A stretch of 64,000 nt of DNA from Pleurodeles waltl (GCF_031143425.1 NC_090442.1:430731776-430795775), one strand, 5' to 3'; positions 46,196 to 58,456 are shown, counted from the first letter of the stretch. A program made the numbers and translations. The notes: a model not told the origin generated them from the sequence alone.

Positions 46196-49100
46196 CGTAA
46201 TGCGATAGTTAGTATAGTGTATCTTGCCCCTCATTTATCTTATCATGGAGCGGTTGTATTAAAAATGAATCTATTAAAAGAGAGGGAGGTGAGTCGGTGG
46301 ACGTTAGACCGCTCCTTATTGTTAGATGAAGAACTTGGAACCAAGCTACGTGTAGAGACGGAGGAGTTTTTTAAAGAGAACCTAGGTAGAGCCTCATTCC
46401 ATGTGGTTTGGGATGCCTATAAGGCAGTGTTACAAAGGATACTTATGAGCATTGCCAGCTCTAAAAATAAAGTTGTATAGGGAAGAATTAGAGCACCTGG
46501 AAATAGAGATGAGGAATTGCAGAGAGCAGTTATTGAAGACTACAGATGTTGAGGAGAAGCGTGTAAAGCAGCAGAGATTGGACGTTTCTAAACAGCAATT
46601 TGAAACTCTTTTGCAATCAAGGGTTGTAAAGCGGTGGGAGGCAAGCAAGTTGGCACATTTCGAATATGGGGAAAGCCCAGTGAAATTATTGCAGTGGAAA
46701 GTTAAACGGGATCAAGTGAGGAACTGTATCAAGGAAGTTGAGGTAGAGCAAGGCCAGAGGACCAGAGAGAGTGGGAAAATAAATAGCGCCTTTTTGCAAT
46801 TATTTTCCCAACTTTGTACAGAAGAGACTAATGTTACGGAATCAGCTGTTCAAACCTGGTTGGGGGAAGATACTCTCCTTTTTCTATCCCCACCCGAGCA
46901 ACGTTGTTTGAATAGACCTTTTACTTCAGGCAAAATTACAGCTGTCTTGAGGGGAAGTAAGGGGGGGGGGAAGGCTCCAGTCCCCGATGGTCTCCGGGTG
47001 AATTGTATAAAGCTCTGGAGCAGGTATTAATGCCTTTTTTGTTAGGATTGTTCTCTAAGGTTTTTACAAACGACTCCCCCATCCCTGCATCTTAGAATGA
47101 GGCAGTCATTTCACTGATTCTGAAACCAGGTAAAAATCCGGCTAGGTGTGAGTCATATAGACCTATTTCGTTGCTAAACTCGGACTACAAGTTATTTGCA
47201 AAGATTCTATTGGATAGATTAAATCTTGTGGCGAAGGATTTGATTAATCCAGATCAGAAGGGGTTTGTTAAGGGCAGGTATTTACATGAGCTCGCCCATA
47301 CTCTAATCGGGGCAATGGATTTGGCAACCGCTTATAAGATCCCCTTGGGGGTTATAGCTTTAGATGCTACAAAAGCCTTTGATAGGGTCAGTTGGGGTTG
47401 TTTAGCTCAGATTTTGAATACAATTTGGGAGATAACTTTTGTAGGGCTATAAAACAGATTTATTATGACCCCTCTGCCAGAATTTTAATTAATGGGAAAC
47501 TAACAAACTCTTTTTGGATATCGAGGGGAACTAGGCAGGGCTGCCCGCTATCTCTACTTTTGTTTGATCTGTACATGGAACCTTTAGCCAGGAGAATAAG
47601 CCAGCTTCCTGAAATAGCTCCTTTCAAATGGGAGCAGTGGGAGAAGAAAGTTGCACTCTACGCAGATGATTTAATGGTATTCACCGCAGACTTGTCGACC
47701 GCACTCCCAGATCTACTAGGGCTAGCTGAGGATTTTGGCTCTGTCTCTGGCTATCAGGTTAATTCAGAAAATACTGAAATAATAGCATGGAACCAGGAAG
47801 GAGATGGCTGGCATGGGAAGGCTGAAATGCACTATTTAGGTTTATTAATTACACAAGATATTGAGAAATTGGTGGTGAAAAATCAGGAAGCATTGCTAGA
47901 GGAGTGTATTAATTTAATGAAGGGCTGGGTCTATCTTCCGTTGACAGTACTGGGAAGGGTAAACCTGGTTAAAATGTTTCTTCTCCCTAAAATTAATTTT
48001 ATCCACAATGCTATTCCGCTATGAATGAATGGAAGATATCTCAATAAACTGCAACAGGCTATGACTTCATTTATTTGGCCTTGTAAGGGCCCCAGAATTG
48101 CATGGAAAATGCTGCGGAGGAGGAGAGAGAAGGGAGGTTTATCACTGCCGGAGCTACAGCTGTACGCTTGGGCATTTCTGCTGAGGAATTCAAGGTTGAT
48201 ATTCACCTTTCTGGATGATACAGCTATGGGCGCTATGTTCAAGGCGATGACACGATCTGTCCAGAAGGTAGCAAATCATTTTCTTTTTAAGTTTGGTGAT
48301 CCAAAATGTTTAAAAAAAATAAGATTTAAAATGTTGAGGTATGCAGCAATGTGTTGGCACCAGGAGAAATCCATCATCAAGTTTGACTATTACTATCAGC
48401 GAGCTCCGATCTGGGACTCTCCAGGCACTCCAGAATGTTTGAGAGATGCTTTGGCTAAACCAATAAGGGAAGCCGGTTTGGAATACTGGGGTGATCTTAT
48501 ACAGGAGGTGGTGCTACTCCCCTGGGAAGAACTGAGAGATATAACGGGAGGTACTCTGTCCAGGTTTAAATATATTCAACTGGCAGCCTGGGCACAGTCT
48601 ACTCGATGAAGCCGGCAGGAGGAAAATCCCCTTGCAGAAGATCTTTTTAATGGCTCCCCCAATGGCAGCGAGGTTGCAAAGTGGTATTGGGAGATTCTGG
48701 AGTGGATCGATGGCGACTTTAAGTTGCTGGAGCAGTTATGGCAAGGCACTATGATGAAAGAAATAGCACAGTCAGGGTGGCAAGAATCTATGAGAATGTG
48801 TTTAGAGGTAGTTAAGGCTGCCCCGCTGAGGAAAAAACATTTGTATGGGATACATAGAGCTCATATCACCCCAGAAAAACTTACGAAAATAAAGAAAGGG
48901 GAAGTGGTGAATTGCGCTAAATGTGGAGTTCCAAATGCCTCTGACATTAATATATTTATTGAGTGCCCAGGAGTTGTCTTTTTTCTGGTCTGAGGTGGTG
49001 GGAACGCTGTCGCAGATTACAGGGAAGGAATTGACTGTAAATCTCCCTCTCATTATTTTTGGCAAACTGCATGACTCGGTAGGGTGATCGAGAAATAGTA

Positions 49101-49317
49101 GGAGCCTGCTGTTTTTTGCTATTTTATTAGCCAAAAGGGAGATTTGTTTGAAGTGGGTGATGGCAGCCCCCTCTTTACACAGGAGCAGGCTGGACATGCT
49201 TGTGAACACAGCCAAATTAGATCTGAAGGTGGGTGACCCTGAACTGAGGTTGAAAAAGAGGAAGCTATGGGCTCCACTCCTGAAATGGGCCCCTTTCCAG
49301 GGATATATTGTCTAATG
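46196..49317 (+). pseudogene. L1-type LINE ORF2 remnant, right of insertion
   Basis: The first codons (RNAIVSIVYLAPHLSYHGAV) are the end of the endonuclease domain. A linker follows (WDAYKAVLQ), then a coiled segment and the reverse transcriptase: GKAPVPDGL, SYRPISLLNSDYKLFAKI, DQKGFVKGR, ALDATKAFDRVSW, GTRQGCPLS and the intact catalytic LYADDLMVF near 47652-47680. The C-terminal region has LTPEKL-like HITPEKLTKIKKG and a Cys motif (CAKCGVPNA). Frame changes are required near 46480 and at a run of nine G near 46966, and stops or shifts occur near 47030, 47450, 48024 and 48609. The copy is inactive. The clade is called from the overall reverse transcriptase pattern. Confidence 0.85.
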
Positions 49318-49500
49318 ATTCAAAACCCCCCCTTACATCTGTGACAGCCACAGGGGGCAACCCCAGGAAGGCTGAGCAGGTGATATGGGGCCCTCCTTGG
49401 GCGGTATGTCCACTTTTGTTTCAGATATAGAAGTAAGATCCCTGCGGAATTAAGGTGCGACTTACCTGTGAGGTTGATGAGGACTTGAAAAAAAAAAAAA
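49318..49500 (+). other. LINE 3' untranslated region and poly(A) tail
   Basis: Non-coding sequence after the ORF2 remnant ends in a run of 13 A at 49488-49500, consistent with the 3' end of an L1-type insertion. Confidence 0.7.
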
Positions 49501-50427
49501 TCTGCCACTTCTTTCTTACAGAACATACATCCTTACCGCAGTGATTCTAAATAGTACACATTTTGTACAATATGAACCTCATTATAACCCTGGCAGTCGG
49601 TGATAAAGCAGCGGTAATACCGCCAACAGGCCGCGGTAAAAAAATGGAATTATGACCACGGCGGAAACCGCCCACACAGACAGTCACTTTAACACACCGA
49701 CCGCCACGGCGGTAGCAACAAGCACCACGGCAGTAACCGCCAACAGCCAGGCGGAAGACAATGTACTGCCCACCCTATTACAACAAGCCAATCTGCCAGC
49801 TTTTCCGGGGCGATACCAACGCCATCAAAAGCATGGTGGAAACAGTACATAGAAGGGAAACGACTCACCTCTGGACTCTCAAGGAAGAACCACGACACCA
49901 AGGAGACCAAACCACAGGTGTTACCCATGCTGGTATACCTTCTCCTACACCAGGAACATGAACGGCGGCGAAGGCGACCACGGTGACTACCGCACCTAGC
50001 ACACAAGGGACGGTGGGAGGAAAAAGAGAGTGACACACATACACGCAACACGTAACACCCCTACCCCCACCAATACACCATACATACAAACAGTTGCAAC
50101 AACATTACCTATCCACCCTGTAACCCTCAGGAATAACGCAAGGACAAAAGGAAGTGAGTAAAGTCAGTGTAATAATATACATTTTGAGAAATACGTCCTC
50201 AAAGCACAAAATAGTATCCATAATATATACAAATGGAGGGACACTGCCCAGTCCAAAATGTCCGTGGCCCACAGGGCCATATCACATAGGCGAAGGCCCC
50301 ACTTGACTCCTTCCTCAATATGGAGAGAACACTGCTGGGGCATCAGGTCGAAAATACACAGGCACCTCAGGGGGAAGTGGAAGGGGGACACCTCAGCCGG
50401 AAGATGGTACATGCCCTCTGCGATGTC

Positions 50428-50592
50428 CTGGGGAGTGCAAAGCCACAGTCTTTCAAGTGGGTGGTTTGCCAACTGCTCGGTCCTGGGGAGTGCAAGGTCA
50501 CAGTTTCTCAAGTGGGTGGTTTGCCCACTGCTTGGTCCTGGGGAGGGCAAGACCACAGTCTCTCCAGTGGATGTCTTCTTCCACTGGTTCTG
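50428..50592. repeat. 55-bp tandem repeat, three copies (H2)
   Basis: ctggggagtgcaa or ctggggagggcaa starts each unit at 50428, 50483 and 50538. In reverse complement the unit resembles the 64-bp unit of H1 (actccccaggacc, ccacccact). Confidence 0.85.
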
Positions 50593-50755
50593 GAGGGTGT
50601 CTTGTGCCCAGTGTGCTTCATCCTGGCTAGGATGCAGTGAGTGGATGCCTTCTTCCACTGGTTCTGAAGGGGGCCTTGTGCCCAGTGTGCTTCATCCTGG
50701 CTAGGATGCAGTGAGTGGATGCCTTCTTCCACTGGTTCTGGAGGGGGCCTTGTGA
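50573..50755. repeat. 74-bp tandem repeat, about 2.5 copies (H2)
   Basis: The unit contains gccttcttccactggttctg and cttcatcctggctaggatgc. Copies start near 50573, 50647 and 50721. It is not seen in H1. Confidence 0.85.
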
Positions 50756-50805
50756 TGCAGATCTTGGAGGGTGCAAGGTCACAGTCTCTCAGCTGGGTGT
50801 CACAA

Positions 50806-53658
50806 CTACAGTTTTTGCAGAGGCCAGGACGCACTACAGCCCATGGGGCTGCTGCTGCTGGCAGTGGTACTGGTGGTGGTGCTGGTGGTGGTGCAGGTGG
50901 CGGCGCTGGCGGCGGTGCTGCCCGTGGTGGGGGGAGGCTCCAGCCCTTCCCCCGCAGCCTCGGACGGCTGAAGTGCCATGGATGGTGTTAGCCCAGATGC
51001 TGCTCCAGCACCAGGCTCCATATCCATCCTGCCTGCGGCGTCTGTGCCTTTGTCATTGCCCTTGGCAGCTGGTGTTCCCTTCCTGCCCTTGACAGCTGGT
51101 GGTGCCTCCTTGCTTCTGCCAGCTGGTGGTGCCTCCTTGCGTTTGCCAGCTGGTGGTGCCTCCTTGATTCTGCCAGCTGGTGGTGCCTCCTTGATTCTGC
51201 CAGCTGGTGGTGCCTCCTTGCGTTTGCCAGCTGGTGGTGCCTCCTTGCGTTTGCCAGCTGGTGGTGCCTTTGCCAGCTGGTGGTGACTCCTTGCGTTTGC
51301 CAGCTGGTGGTGCCTCCTTGATTCTGCCAGCTGGTGGTGCCTCCTTGCATTTGCCAGCTGGTGGTGCCTCCTTATGTTTGCCAGCTTTTTGCCCTCGGCA
51401 GTGGTTGCAGACACACTGGCTGTGTGGACGGGTGTCTTCATAGTGCCTCTCACAACTGCAGTGGCTGCAGTTGCGACAGAGGCCATGGACTGGGTGGCTA
51501 GCAAGCCTGGGTCCTGACCACCCTGGACTGAAGTGAAGGATGGGGGGCAGGGAAGAGGTCAAGGGTGGAGAGGAAAAGCTTTTTAGGGACACTGGAAGAG
51601 GGTGAAGGTTTGAGAGTGGAGGAAGAGGGAGTGGTGGTAGGAGGTGTCTGTCTGCTGTGTTGTGCAGGTGCATGGGCTGGATGCTGTCGTGAGGTGGATG
51701 GCTGTTGGGTGTCTGAGTGCTTGTGTTTGTGTACTTTGGGAGGAGGGGTCACAGACATAGTGGGAGAGGTCACAGGGGATGTGTGCATGGATGTGGGGGG
51801 ATGACTGCCAGTGAGGGGCGTGTAGTGATAGGCGTGATGGTGATGGTGATGGAGGTTGTGGATGAGGATGTAGTGCATGCAGGTGTGAGTGGAGACGCTA
51901 CTGGGAGGGAGGTGGACGAGGAGGAGGAGGGGGACACAGTGGAGGCAGTGGGTGTTGGTGTGTCTGCATCTGGATGGTGCTTGTGTGAGTGCCTGTGGGA
52001 TGAAGTGTGGTGCTTGTGTTTGCCTGAGCCACTTCTGTGTGTTGATTTGGGTGCATGTTGGTCTGAAGGTGTGCTTGGGATAGGCTGGGGTTGAGGGGAA
52101 TGGGAATGGGTAGAGGAAGTTGGAGGGAGGAGGCTAGAGACAGGGGCAATGGCTGCCATCAGGGAAGAGGCCAGAGCCTGGAATGATCTCTATTGGGCTG
52201 CCACGCCAGAGTGAATGCCCTCCAGGAATGCATTTCTTTGTTGCAAATGCCCTGCCAGCCCCTGGATGGCATTCACAATGGTTGACTGCCCAAATGAGAT
52301 GGTTCGCAGGAGTTCAATAGACTCCTTACTGAGGGCAGCAGGGCTGACTGGGGCAGGGCCTGAGGTTACTTGGGTGAAGGAGATGTCCACCTTCCTGGGT
52401 GACCGGGCACGGGAAACATGCTGAGGGGCTGCTGGTAGGGCGGTGCTGGTACGGGGGTGGCGGCTGTACCTGTAGTTGGGGTGTCCAAGGAGGTGTCCAC
52501 CACCACCAGGGAGCTTCCATCGGAGGAGGTGTCGCTGTCCGAACTGTCCCCTCCAGTCTCTGCCGTGGTGCTCGCCTCGCCCTCCGTCCCATTGGTGCCC
52601 TCACTGTCGGTGGATTCAGCCTCATGGACCATGTGGAATTCAGCTCCCTCCGTCGCTGGTGCCTCAGCTCCTCTGCCAGATGATGCTAATGCACAGAAGG
52701 ACAGGGTGACAAAACAAAAAGGGGGGTGGAAGACAGAGGATACACTTTATCAGTACCAGCACAACACCACCGTTTGCGTACATAACACTCATGGAACAGC
52801 CCTATGCACTAGACCATGCACTACCAGTTACAATGCTATTTACCAGACCATGGAGTACATTGCCTAACGCCAATAGCAGCACAGCTGAAACCCACAGGAC
52901 CCTGCCCAGTAGTAGATGCCCACTAGCATATTTGGGGTTGGAGTGCATCAGATGCTGCCCATCATGGAACCTACCCTGCCATGTTCGTCCTGGCCTAGGG
53001 GCACCCACAGACCCACATACCCCACCCAGATAAAATCTCAACACGCACAATTTTCTGATTCTGAAACTGTACTCACCCCCTTGTGGCTGCTGTGATGCCT
53101 TCAAGCGCGCATCCAACTCCGTATAGGCCACCGCCAGGATACAGAACATCAGGGGGGTCAGGGTACGATGGGCACCCCCAGCTGGGCCTCCGCTGTCTTC
53201 CTTGCCCAGCGGCGCAGGTCTTCCCACTGTTTGCCACAGTGGGTGCTCCACATGTCAAAGACCCCCAGGGTCCGCACATCCTTGGCGATGGCACACCAAA
53301 TTCCCTTTTCTGATGGGCGCTGACCTGCAGAAAAACATACATAGAAAAAGGTATTAGTCATACAGTCCTGCCTGTTACACTCATGGTTCACCATATCCCT
53401 CCCATCCCCTTACGCACAGACATTGACCACCATACATGCAGCACTCTGCCTGAGGACCCCTCAGCCACCCCCCCTTACACAAGGCTTACACACACAGCAC
53501 TCCATACATTCATGCCCCATGCATCGTGCTCACAGTGTACTCACCAGTTGGTCTGGAGGACCATAAAGTAAACAGTACTGGGGTAGGACCCCATCCACCA
53601 GTCTCTCCAACTCCTCCGAAGTGAAGGCAGGGGCCCTTTCCCCAGGCACTGGAGCCAT
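50806..53658 (-). pseudogene. Myb/SANT-like protein 2 of H2, broken
   Basis: Exon 1 is 53658-53545, 38 codons, the same length as in H1 and ending GPPDQL before gtgagt. Exon 2 is 53324-53077 (acceptor ctgcag). It lacks one base near 53310 and more near 53165, so the SANT frame (FGVP versus IWCAIAKDVRTLGV) is lost. Exon 3 starts near 52688 after a cattag acceptor. It keeps the acidic region and the conserved helical block (SIELLRTISFGQ to GIHSGVAAQ) but has a TAG right after it (52190-52192) and at least two further frame changes. The Ser/Thr-rich and basic parts are still readable. Toward the C-terminus a 9-residue repeat (KRKEAPPAG) has expanded. Where translation would have ended is unclear. 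Confidence 0.78.
51085..51380 (-). repeat. 27-bp repeat encoding KRKEAPPAG units (H2 Myb2)
   Basis: Units of 27 bp (gccagctggtggtgcctcct plus 7 variable bases on the plus strand) repeat about ten times. One copy is truncated near 51270, which shifts the frame (EAPPAGKRK versus RHHQLANA). The period is a multiple of three, and the array falls in the coding 3' part of Myb2. H1 lacks it. Confidence 0.88.
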
Positions 53659-54072
53659 GGTCGCTTCCAGACACAGGTCACAGCAGCACTTGCAGTGTAG
53701 GTCCTCTCCTGTTGAAGGTCAGGTAGCAAGTGAGTGAACAGATAGAAAATGGCAGTCACGTCCGTGGCGGTGCGTACAGTCACCACCGGCTTACATCACT
53801 ATTAGCTACTGGAACCCATAGGGCCCAATGATAACCAATGAGGTGTTGCACGGCGGTCGTCATCCGCCTCCCGCAACGGCGCACGTCGTCAGCGGAATTA
53901 CCTCATTTGCACTTGTCCCTCCACACAGGTCAGGCAGCCGCCATTTCAGGGGGGAACAGGCCATGGCACCTAACTGCGTCACAGCAGACATGCAAGGCAT
54001 TTTACTCTGAGGATATGTATGCATATGACCATCTGCTCATCGTTTTTCACCCTAGAGTTCAACCGCTGAGGA
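53659..54072. promoter_or_regulatory. Divergent promoter spacer of H2
   Basis: Counterpart of 6067-6494 in H1, between Myb2 (-) and transposase (+). It includes the GC-rich gacgtccgtggcggtgcgta word on the Myb2 side and a possible acceptor (caccctag) at 54057 ahead of the transposase start. Confidence 0.45.
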
Positions 54073-55188
54073 TGAATAGGAGATTGAGACATACCTCCGT
54101 GTACAGACCCTGGTGGACCTGGCAACAATGGAGGACAGGCACATTATCCTCACCTACAGACTTGATAGGGCCACAATCCAAGAGCTGTGTGTCAAATTGG
54201 AGCCAGACCTGATCTCAGCTATCTGTCACCCCACTGGGATCCCCCTCTTGTGCAAGTTCTATCAGTGCTCCATTTCTTGGCAAGTGGTTACTTCCAAGCG
54301 ACAGTGGCCATGGCAGCAGGGATGTCACAGCCTATGTTCTCAAACATGCTGACCAGAGTGTTGTCTGCCCTGATGAAACACATGCGCAGCTACATCGTAT
54401 TCCCCCAGGTGGAGGATTTGGCAACAGTGAAGGCTGACTTCTATGCACTGGAAGATATCCCCAACATCATTGGTGCTATTGATGGTACACATATTGCTTT
54501 TTCTCTCCCCCCCGGAGAAATGAACAGGTGTTCAGAAATCGAAAGAGCTTTCACTCTATGAATGTGCAGATAGTGTGCCTGGCAGACCAGTACATCTTCC
54601 ATGTTAATGCAAAGTATTCTGAGTCTGTGCATGATGCCTTTATCCTGAGGAATACCAATATCCCATATGTGATGGCTCAGCTCCAGAGGCACCGGGTGGG
54701 GCTAATAGGTGAGCCCTGGTTCCCACCAAGTGGATGTTGGTGTATGGGTATGCTGTGGGCCCTAAGGGTGAGTGTGTGGCTAACAGGTATCCCTCGATAT
54801 TTACAGGTGACTCTGATTACCCCATCCTCTCATGGCTACTGACCCCAGTAAGGAATGCCAGGACAAGGGCAGAGGAACATTACAATGAGGCACATGGGCG
54901 AGCAAGGAGGATCATTGAGCGCACCTTTGGCCTCCTGAAGGCCAGGTTCAGGTGTCTCTATCTGACAGGTCGATCACTGTTCACTCACCCAAGAAGGTCT
55001 GCCAGATCATCGTTGCATGTGGCATGTTGCACAACCTGGCCTTGAGACACCAGGTGCCTTTTCTGCAAGAGGATGAGGCTGGAGATGGTCATGTGGCAGC
55101 GGTGGAGCCTGTGAACAGTGACAAAGAGGAGGCATAGGAAGAGGATGTGGGCAACAGAACAAATATAATACAACAGTACTTCCAGTGA
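54073..55188 (+). pseudogene. HARBI1-like transposase of H2, broken, one intron
   Basis: It starts MNRRLRHTSVYRP at 54073. The frame is lost by single-base indels near 54108, 54255 and 54513, and a TAG interrupts the acidic tail near 55135. Conserved parts are readable: GAIDGTH (D at 54481), FRNRKSFHSMN, GDSDYP and ERTFGLLKARFRCL, ending IIQQYFQ at 55188. A GT-AG intron (54709-54806, 98 bp) splits the GDS motif after the first base of the Gly codon. H3 has an intron at the same position and phase, while H1 has none. Confidence 0.85.
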
Positions 55189-55189
55189 C

Positions 55190-55655
55190 ACACAGGTGAG
55201 ACACTGTAATCTCACCTTCCATTGCTGTTTTGTGAAGTGAATTTTCTCTGGCTGGCTGCTGTTCCCACTACAAAGGCCACTTATTGTAACCTTTAACATG
55301 TCTATTTGCAGATATTTGTGCCCTCCTGTGTCTCCTGGTGTATTGACTGCAGCTAATTACAGGTCATAACTATGCATACATCACTGTACAGTCTATTTGC
55401 AATGTCTACTGATTGTTAAACAACTACATCCTTAAATCATACTCCATACTTGTTTTTTACAAGGCTGTTTATTTCAGTGCTGAGAAGTAAATAGGGATGT
55501 GCAATGGGCTTGGGTGATGGTGGAAGAAAGTCCAAGATAGGGTCCAGTCTATGGTATCACAGGTGCATTGTCCAAGGGGGAATAGCAAGGGGAGCAATGT
55601 CAGTTCAAGGTGGACAGGGTGACAGAGTAGAACAAGGGTGACAATCAGGAGAGTC
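55190..55655. other. Spacer between convergent H2 transposase and Myb1
   Basis: No gene here. It contains the minus-strand AATAAA (55468-55473) that matches the Myb1 polyadenylation signal of H1. Confidence 0.55.
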
Positions 55656-57187
55656 TTATTTCGTGGCAGGGGCCTTGGCAATGTTCTCTGGCTTCTGCCT
55701 GGATCGCAGGGACCATTTGTGGGGTGGTTCTCTTTCTGCAAGGGGTGGAGTGCTGGTGGCCTGTTGTTCCTGTGGCGGGGCCTCCTGTCCACTAGCGTCA
55801 GTGGAGGTGGAAGTCTGTTCATCAGTGTGGCTTGTGTCAGGGTCCCGTTGGTGTGCCACTGCCTCCCTCATCGTGTTAGCCATGTCTGCCAGCACCCCTG
55901 CAATGGTGACCAGGGTGGTGTGGATGTCCCTCAGGTCCTCCCTGATCCCCAGGTACTGTCCATCCTGCAGCCGCTGGGTCTCCTGCAACTTGGTCAGTAT
56001 CTGGCCCATCGTCTCCTGGGAATGGTGGTATGCTCCCAGGACGTTGGATAGTGCCTCGTGGAGAGTGGGTTCCCTGGGCTTGTCCCCCGCCTGTCGCACA
56101 GAAGTCCTCCCAGCTTCCCTGTTGTCCTGAGCCTGTGTCCACTGCCACTGACTCCAGGTCCCTGATCGTCCTGTGTTTGTGGGTTGCCTGGGGTCCCTGT
56201 AGTGGTAGACACACTGCTTATTGACGTATCCTGGGGTCAGTTGTATGGGTCCGCTAGGTGGGTGATGTGCTGGTGTTTCCTGAGAGGGGAGGCTCTGTGG
56301 TGGGATGGGACTGTGCCTGGGTAACCGACTGTCCAGAGGTCCGTGATGGGCCAGGTTGATCATCCATATCCAGGCGTGCAGAGCTGCTGTCATCACTGTG
56401 GGCCTCTTCGGGGGGGGACTGGATGTTGCTGGCACCTCCTCTCCGGTGACATTGTGTGGGGGTCCTGTGGGTATGTAAATGCAGTGTTATTGTTACTGGG
56501 TATGACATCTTGTGTATGGGTGTGTTTCCCTCTACGGTTGTTAATACCAAGGCAGCTTTGGCTTGTGTGAGTTGTAATTTGGTTGGCTAATTGATTGTCA
56601 CTACTGTGCATGCTGTGGTGATGGGTGTCCATGCAGGGCTGTGAGGGTTGTCCATGCATTGTTGTTGCAAGAAGTGCTGGGTACTTGGAGGGATGGGTTG
56701 TGATGGTGGGGTGTATGTAAGGTGGTGGGGTGATGGGGGTGAGGGTAAGGGTGGGGGTATGTGATGGCATGCAGGTAGGGGGGTGAACATAGTTAAGATT
56801 TGTCTTACCAGAGTCCAGTCCTCCTGCTACTCCTGCCAGGCCCTCAGGATGCATTATTGCTAAGACTTGCTCCTCCCATGTTGTTAGTTGTAGGGGAGGA
56901 GGTGGGGGTCCACTGCCAGTCCTCTGTACTGCTATCTGTTGTTTTGCAACCACAGCATGCACCTTCCTCCGTAGGTCATTCCACCTCTTCCTGATGTCAT
57001 CCCTGGTTCTTGGGTGCTGTCCCACTGCATTGACCCTGTCCACGACTCTCCGCCATAGCTCCATCTTCCTAGCAATTGATGTCTGCTGCACCTGTGATCC
57101 GAGTAGCTGTGGTTCTACCTGGATGATTTCCTCTACCATGACCCTTATCTCCTCCTCTGAGAACCTGGGGTGTCTTTGTGGTGCCAT
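55656..57187 (-). pseudogene. Myb/SANT-like protein 1 of H2, nearly intact
   Basis: Exon 1 is 57187-56809 (379 nt, donor gtaaga) and exon 2 is 56464-55656 (acceptor acccacag), in matching phase. Exon 1 encodes PRFSEEEIRVMVEEII to DIRKRWNDLR, closely similar to H1. In exon 2 the frame slips near a run of eight C (about 56415) and again near 56254, after SGNTSTSPT. Thereafter it continues openly through EPTLHEALSNVLGAYHHSQE to the end. Two small indels therefore separate this copy from a full reading frame. Its role in the living element would be that of Myb1 in H1. Confidence 0.8.
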
Positions 57188-57879
57188 GGGTGTAGTGTGA
57201 GTTGTGTGTGTAAGGGTGTGAGGGGTGATCTGTTGGGGTGTGTGCTGTGAGGTGCGTAGATGGTGTATGGGTGATGGTGTTCTGTGGCTCTGGTTCTGTG
57301 GGTGCTCCTGGCGTGTCTCTCTCTCCGTTGTAAATTGTTTGTAGTGGTAAAGGGTTGTGGGTAATGTGTGTGTGTGTTTTATAGTGGTGTGGGTGTGGTG
57401 TGTGTATGTGTGTCAGGTGTGTGTAGTTTGTATTGACCAATGTGGTGTAGTTGTGTTATTGTGTGTGTATTTTGAGCGCGGCGGTATGTACCGCGGTGAT
57501 TCATGGGTCATAATGCTGTGGGCGTATTTCTGTTGGCATAACGGTGTGGGTTTTGCTACTACTATTTTATCACTGACCTTTGGTGTGGCGGACTTGTGTG
57601 AGTGTCTGTATAGTGGCGGATTTCTATGTGTGGGTCATAATACATGTAGCGGTATACCGCCGCGGTTGCGGTATGTTGGCGGCAGTCAGCATGGTGGTAA
57701 GCAGCACTTACAGCCAATGTCATAATGAGGACCTATATGTTTCTTTTGACATGCGATGAACAACTTTAAAATACATATGAATCATTTTCATTCATTATGA
57801 TAATTCTAAAAATATGCTTCTTATATCTGAATTTAAATAATCCCATCTACCTCTTTCTAATCTATTTCTATTTTCACGT

Positions 57880-58456
57880 TTGGGTCATCAAGATACAGGA
57901 CCTCACTTGACCTCCAGACTCGCAGTGGCAGTTGGACCGCCACCAATGCAGCAGTCTGACTGCCACATGGTGGTCAGGCCACCAGGGAACAGCCAGCTCT
58001 GCCAGGATCAGAGCTACCGGTGGTCTGGAGGTTGGTGCTACCCTGGGGATTACAACCTTGTTCACCAACAGCCTTTTCATGGCGGTAGCACCGCTATGAA
58101 AGGCTAGCAGAGAACGGGTGCAGGAGGTCCCAGGGTGGCCCCTGCACTGCCCATGCACTTTGCATGGGCAGTGCAGGGGACCCCTGGCCAGCACCATTGT
58201 GATGTTCACTGTCTGCTTTGCAGCCAGTGAATATGGCGAGGTTGCTGGTGCACCCTAAAGGATACAGCATTGCCGCCAGAGACAGTGCTGTAGCCTGTTT
58301 CCTGCTAGGCCAGCGGGTGGAAACCTGGGTTTCCACCCGCTGACCTAGCAGGAAACTCTTAATGACACCGGCGGGGAGGTCAACGCGCAGGCGGCAGCCA
58401 CCCTGTCAGGAGTTTGGCGGATGGGCTATCCCGTCTACCAAACTCGAAATAGGGCC
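57880..58456. mobile_element. Old hairpin-rich MITE
   Basis: Two long hairpins are obvious. Stem 58139-58157 with 58161-58179 is cccctgcactgcccatgca and its complement. The other is 58297-58356 (gtttcctgctaggccagcgg with its mirror). The first shares its stem sequence with the hairpin at 24273-24307 in the hairpin-chain MITE. The right end reads aatagggccc. The left end is not clear, and base changes have damaged several stems. Confidence 0.6.

Larger units (their letters stand above)
49574..57733 (-). mobile_element. PIF/Harbinger DNA transposon H2, three genes, inverted
   Basis: The element is 8160 bp. The left end gaacctcattataacc corresponds to the right end of H1, and the next bases (ctggcagtcggtgataaag) match it closely. 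The right end in reverse complement is ggtcctcattatgac. The flanking triplets are tat (49571-49573) and tat (57734-57736). Gene order in the element sense is Myb1, transposase (opposite), Myb2, exactly as in H1. All three genes carry frameshifts or stops, so this copy is older or less constrained than H1. Confidence 0.9.
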
